A stretch of DNA of 15,138 bases from assembly GCA_035559535.1 (NCBI GenBank), contig DATMBG010000001.1:1-15138 (forward strand), in the 5' to 3' direction. Made by a program: the position numbers and the translations under genes. This stretch comes from Candidatus Limnocylindrales bacterium. Lineage in GTDB: Bacteria > Moduliflexota > Moduliflexia > Moduliflexales > JAUQPW01. Positions 13,765 to 15,138 of the stretch are shown one piece after another. The notes under the pieces were generated by a model that was not told where the DNA came from, did no database searches, and saw only the letters and a list, made by a program, of their open reading frames with translations. Position 1 is the first letter of the stretch. Each line of letters begins with the position of its first letter.

Positions 13765-13959
13765 ATGGAAGAACGTGATGAGAGACTCTGTAAGATCCTA
13801 GAACAATTCACAGAAATGGAGCAAAATATCCTATGGTTGGCGCTGGGATCTTATCTGAAAAGTGCCCCGGATCTTGAAGAAAACGACAGGATCATTATCC
13901 AACGTATGATGGCTTCTTTGATGGAAATCGAGAAAGATACCGAAGAGACGAACCCGTAA
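13765..13959 (+). CDS. Small acidic protein of unknown function
   Basis: A 64-residue protein with no signal peptide or membrane segment, and no family I recognise. It is acidic and mostly helical in character, with two amphipathic stretches: ERLCKILEQFTEMEQNILWL and DRIIIQRMMASLMEIEKD. There is one Cys (Cys9) and no metal-binding motif. AGGGAAG lies about 7 bases before the ATG; an ATG at 13761 in another frame stops after five codons. The metal-receptor gene begins 22 bases after its stop, so the two are probably co-transcribed. It may be a partner or regulator of that protein, but nothing shows it directly. Confidence 0.6.
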   Translation: MEERDERLCKILEQFTEMEQNILWLALGSYLKSAPDLEENDRIIIQRMMASLMEIEKDTEETNP

Positions 13960-13981
13960 AAACACTCGATATTATAAATAT

Positions 13982-14812
13982 ATGGGTTATCCTTTAGAGG
14001 TTACAGACGATGTGGGAAGGCTTGTTTATTTAGAAAAACCCCCCGAGAGAATCATTTCTCTGGTTCCAAGTATTACAGAAATCCTGTTTGCCTTTGGAGT
14101 GGGAGATCGGATCGTTGGAGTTACCGACTATTGTACGGAGCCTGAAAAAGAAGTAGCCCAAAAAGAAAAAGTAGGTGGCACCAAGAAACCTCGTAGAGAA
14201 AAAATTCTTAAACTGCGTCCAGATCTGGTGATTATGAATGCTGAAGAGAACAGAAAAGAGGACGCTGAATATCTAAAAGATCACGGCATAATCTTCTATG
14301 TGACATTTCCAAGAACGGTAGCACAAAGCCTCAAGATGATGTGGAACCTGGCCCAATTGACCGGATCTTTGGAAAATGCAGAAAAGATCCTCCGACCCAT
14401 CGAGAGGCTCTATCAACAAACCTTACAACGTGTACAGAGAAGTTCTTTGATAAAAGTATTTTGTCCCATCTGGAAGATGCCCTACATGTCTTTCAATACC
14501 GATACCTACATCGATAACTTGATTACCCTCTGTGGGGGCCAGAATATTTTTAAAGATAAGGCAGAGCGCTATTTTAAAGTAACTTTAGAGGAGGTGGTCC
14601 AAAGAAATCCAGATGTTATCTTGCTACCTGATGAACCTTATAAATTCTCCGAAGTAGACCTGGAGGATTTTCAACCCTTCCCAGAAGTATCCGCCGTCAA
14701 GATGCGCCAAATTTATCTGATCGATGGTAAACTCCTCTCCTGGTATGGGCCCCGAATGAAAGAAGGGGTTTTGAAACTCCAGGAGTTATTCTCAAAAATT
14801 CCTTCCCTTTAG
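13982..14812 (+). CDS. Helical-backbone metal receptor (BtuF/FecB-like), no signal peptide
   Basis: A 276-residue protein of the periplasmic-binding-protein 2 family (PF01497), which binds cobalamin, heme or ferric siderophores. The N-terminal pattern DDVGRLVYLEKPPERIISLVPS, followed by TEILFAFGVGDRIVGVTDYC, is typical. So are KILKLRPDLVI and VVQRNPDVILLPDEPY before the second lobe, and the DNLITLCGGQNIF segment at the domain interface. Family members normally carry a signal peptide or lipobox. Here the mature-type sequence starts directly at MGYPLEV, and no upstream in-frame start exists before the preceding gene. The ATG has no good ribosome site. No permease or ATPase is seen within the window. 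It may be a cytoplasmic corrinoid- or metal-binding protein. Confidence 0.82.
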   Translation: MGYPLEVTDDVGRLVYLEKPPERIISLVPSITEILFAFGVGDRIVGVTDYCTEPEKEVAQKEKVGGTKKPRREKILKLRPDLVIMNAEENRKEDAEYLKDHGIIFYVTFPRTVAQSLKMMWNLAQLTGSLENAEKILRPIERLYQQTLQRVQRSSLIKVFCPIWKMPYMSFNTDTYIDNLITLCGGQNIFKDKAERYFKVTLEEVVQRNPDVILLPDEPYKFSEVDLEDFQPFPEVSAVKMRQIYLIDGKLLSWYGPRMKEGVLKLQELFSKIPSL

Positions 14813-14828
14813 TATAGGAGAGGAAAGA

Positions 14829-14955
14829 AGGCCTACGCATCAGGCTAACTTTCAGAACCCCAACGGAGTAACCTCTCTGCAGCCCTGGCGATAGCCAGCA
14901 GGAAGTATCTATCCCCAACCTTCCTCAATCCCGGTAGGGCCATCTGTTTATAAAA
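14829..14955. repeat. Hairpin-rich repeat-like segment next to the transposase
   Basis: The segment begins with GGCCTAC (14830-14836) and ends near GTAGGGCC (14935-14942), an approximate terminal inverted repeat. It contains small four-base-loop hairpins: CCCCAACGGAG (about 14858-14868), CTGGC-GATA-GCCAG (14885-14898) and CCC-GGTA-GGG (14930-14939). A TGTTTATAAA box follows. Such chains of CCC-n-GGG hairpins followed by TGTTTATA-like boxes occur in dispersed repeats of several bacterial genomes. On the minus strand a 32-codon frame starts at 14943 and stops early, and I do not call it a gene. Confidence 0.35.
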
Positions 14956-14992
14956 TCTTTAATAACTATTGGTGCTAGTTTTTTAAATTGAA

Positions 14993-15060
14993 AGAGCCAT
15001 GCAGGCTCTCCAATATTATCAACAAAAACTCTTTTTCACTCATTTGGAGGTAACCTGCAT
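14993..15060 (+). promoter_or_regulatory. Alternative RNA hairpins ahead of the transposase start
   Basis: AGAGCC (14993-14998) pairs with GGCTCT (15004-15009) around ATGCA. The same region offers ATGCAGG (14999-15005), a perfect complement of CCTGCAT (15054-15060), which includes the first bases of the start codon. The two pairings exclude each other because both use 15004-15005. Insertion sequences such as IS10 and IS50 are known to hide their start sites in hairpins when transcribed from outside. Confidence 0.3.
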
Positions 15061-15138
15061 GACTACCATAGAGTTTATCACCGAATTGTTCTGTCGGGTA
15101 GATGATCAGATGAAAAATATTCCCAAACATCCCCTGGC
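15059..15138 (+). CDS. Transposase, N-terminal fragment cut by the window edge
   Basis: ATG at 15059 is preceded by GGAGG (15046-15050) with 8-base spacing, a very strong ribosome site. The 26 visible codons read MTTIEFITELFCRVDDQMKN, then IPKHPL, and continue past the edge. This start, with the LFCRVDD and PKHP blocks, resembles DDE transposases of IS982/IS4-like groups, where a VDD segment and a KHP(Q) segment open the protein. The family call rests on few residues and is from memory. Upstream, AGAGCC (14993-14998) and GGCTCT (15004-15009) form a hairpin. Confidence 0.5.
   Translation, partial: MTTIEFITELFCRVDDQMKNIPKHPL

Noticed and set aside
14848-14943. Minus-strand 32-codon frame with a KVGDRYFLL segment, faintly like the start of RNA polymerase omega subunit
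   Set aside because: It stops after 32 codons, has no ribosome site, and coincides with the hairpin-rich repeat-like segment. The similarity is too short to call a gene or pseudogene.
1-15138. CRISPR arrays, tRNA or rRNA genes
   Set aside because: I saw no regularly spaced direct repeats, cloverleaf-type sequence or conserved rRNA segment on either strand by eye.

Overview
The window looks like the chromosome of a diderm (Gram-negative type) bacterium. It encodes an outer-membrane beta-barrel, several Sec-type signal peptides, good Shine-Dalgarno sequences and Fur-box-like operators. Base composition is moderate by eye. Gene content does not fix the phylum, and I do not assign one. Intergenic spaces hold several unrelated palindromic elements, and a transposase gene begins at the right edge, so the genome appears rich in repeats.

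Layout. A minus-strand gene runs off the left edge (1-131). A probable two-gene unit follows: a class I SAM methyltransferase (469-1227) and a B12-binding-domain radical SAM enzyme (1289-2665). A small exported cupredoxin (2743-3120) meets a minus-strand cyclase-family metal hydrolase (3128-3814) tail to tail. Next is a minus-strand response regulator fused to a class III nucleotide cyclase domain (3952-5115). A 665-base control region (5116-5780) carries a strong Fur-box match and a REP-like hairpin.

The core is a plus-strand iron and copper redox region (5781-12635). It contains a two-domain multicopper oxidase, an outer-membrane porin with an N-terminal coiled coil, a second two-domain multicopper oxidase that closely resembles a ceruloplasmin/hephaestin unit, bacterioferritin-associated ferredoxin (bfd), bacterioferritin (bfr), an exported FMN-binding protein with a flavinylation motif, a four-helix membrane protein with heme-ligand-like histidines, and the flavin transferase ApbE. 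Fur-like operators lie upstream of the first oxidase, the porin and bfd. My inference is that this region handles iron redox chemistry outside the cytoplasm (copper ferroxidases plus a flavin/heme electron-transfer branch) together with iron storage and release inside. The bacterioferritin has Ser at the position of the ferroxidase ligand Glu127, which could make it depend on another oxidant.

The right end has a minus-strand membrane-anchored protein with two SH3-like domains (12792-13418), an AT-rich palindromic spacer, a 64-residue protein of unknown function (13765-13959), and a substrate-binding-protein-like helical-backbone metal receptor without a signal peptide (13982-14812). After these come a hairpin-rich repeat-like segment (about 14829-14955) and the first 26 codons of a probable transposase (15059-15138).
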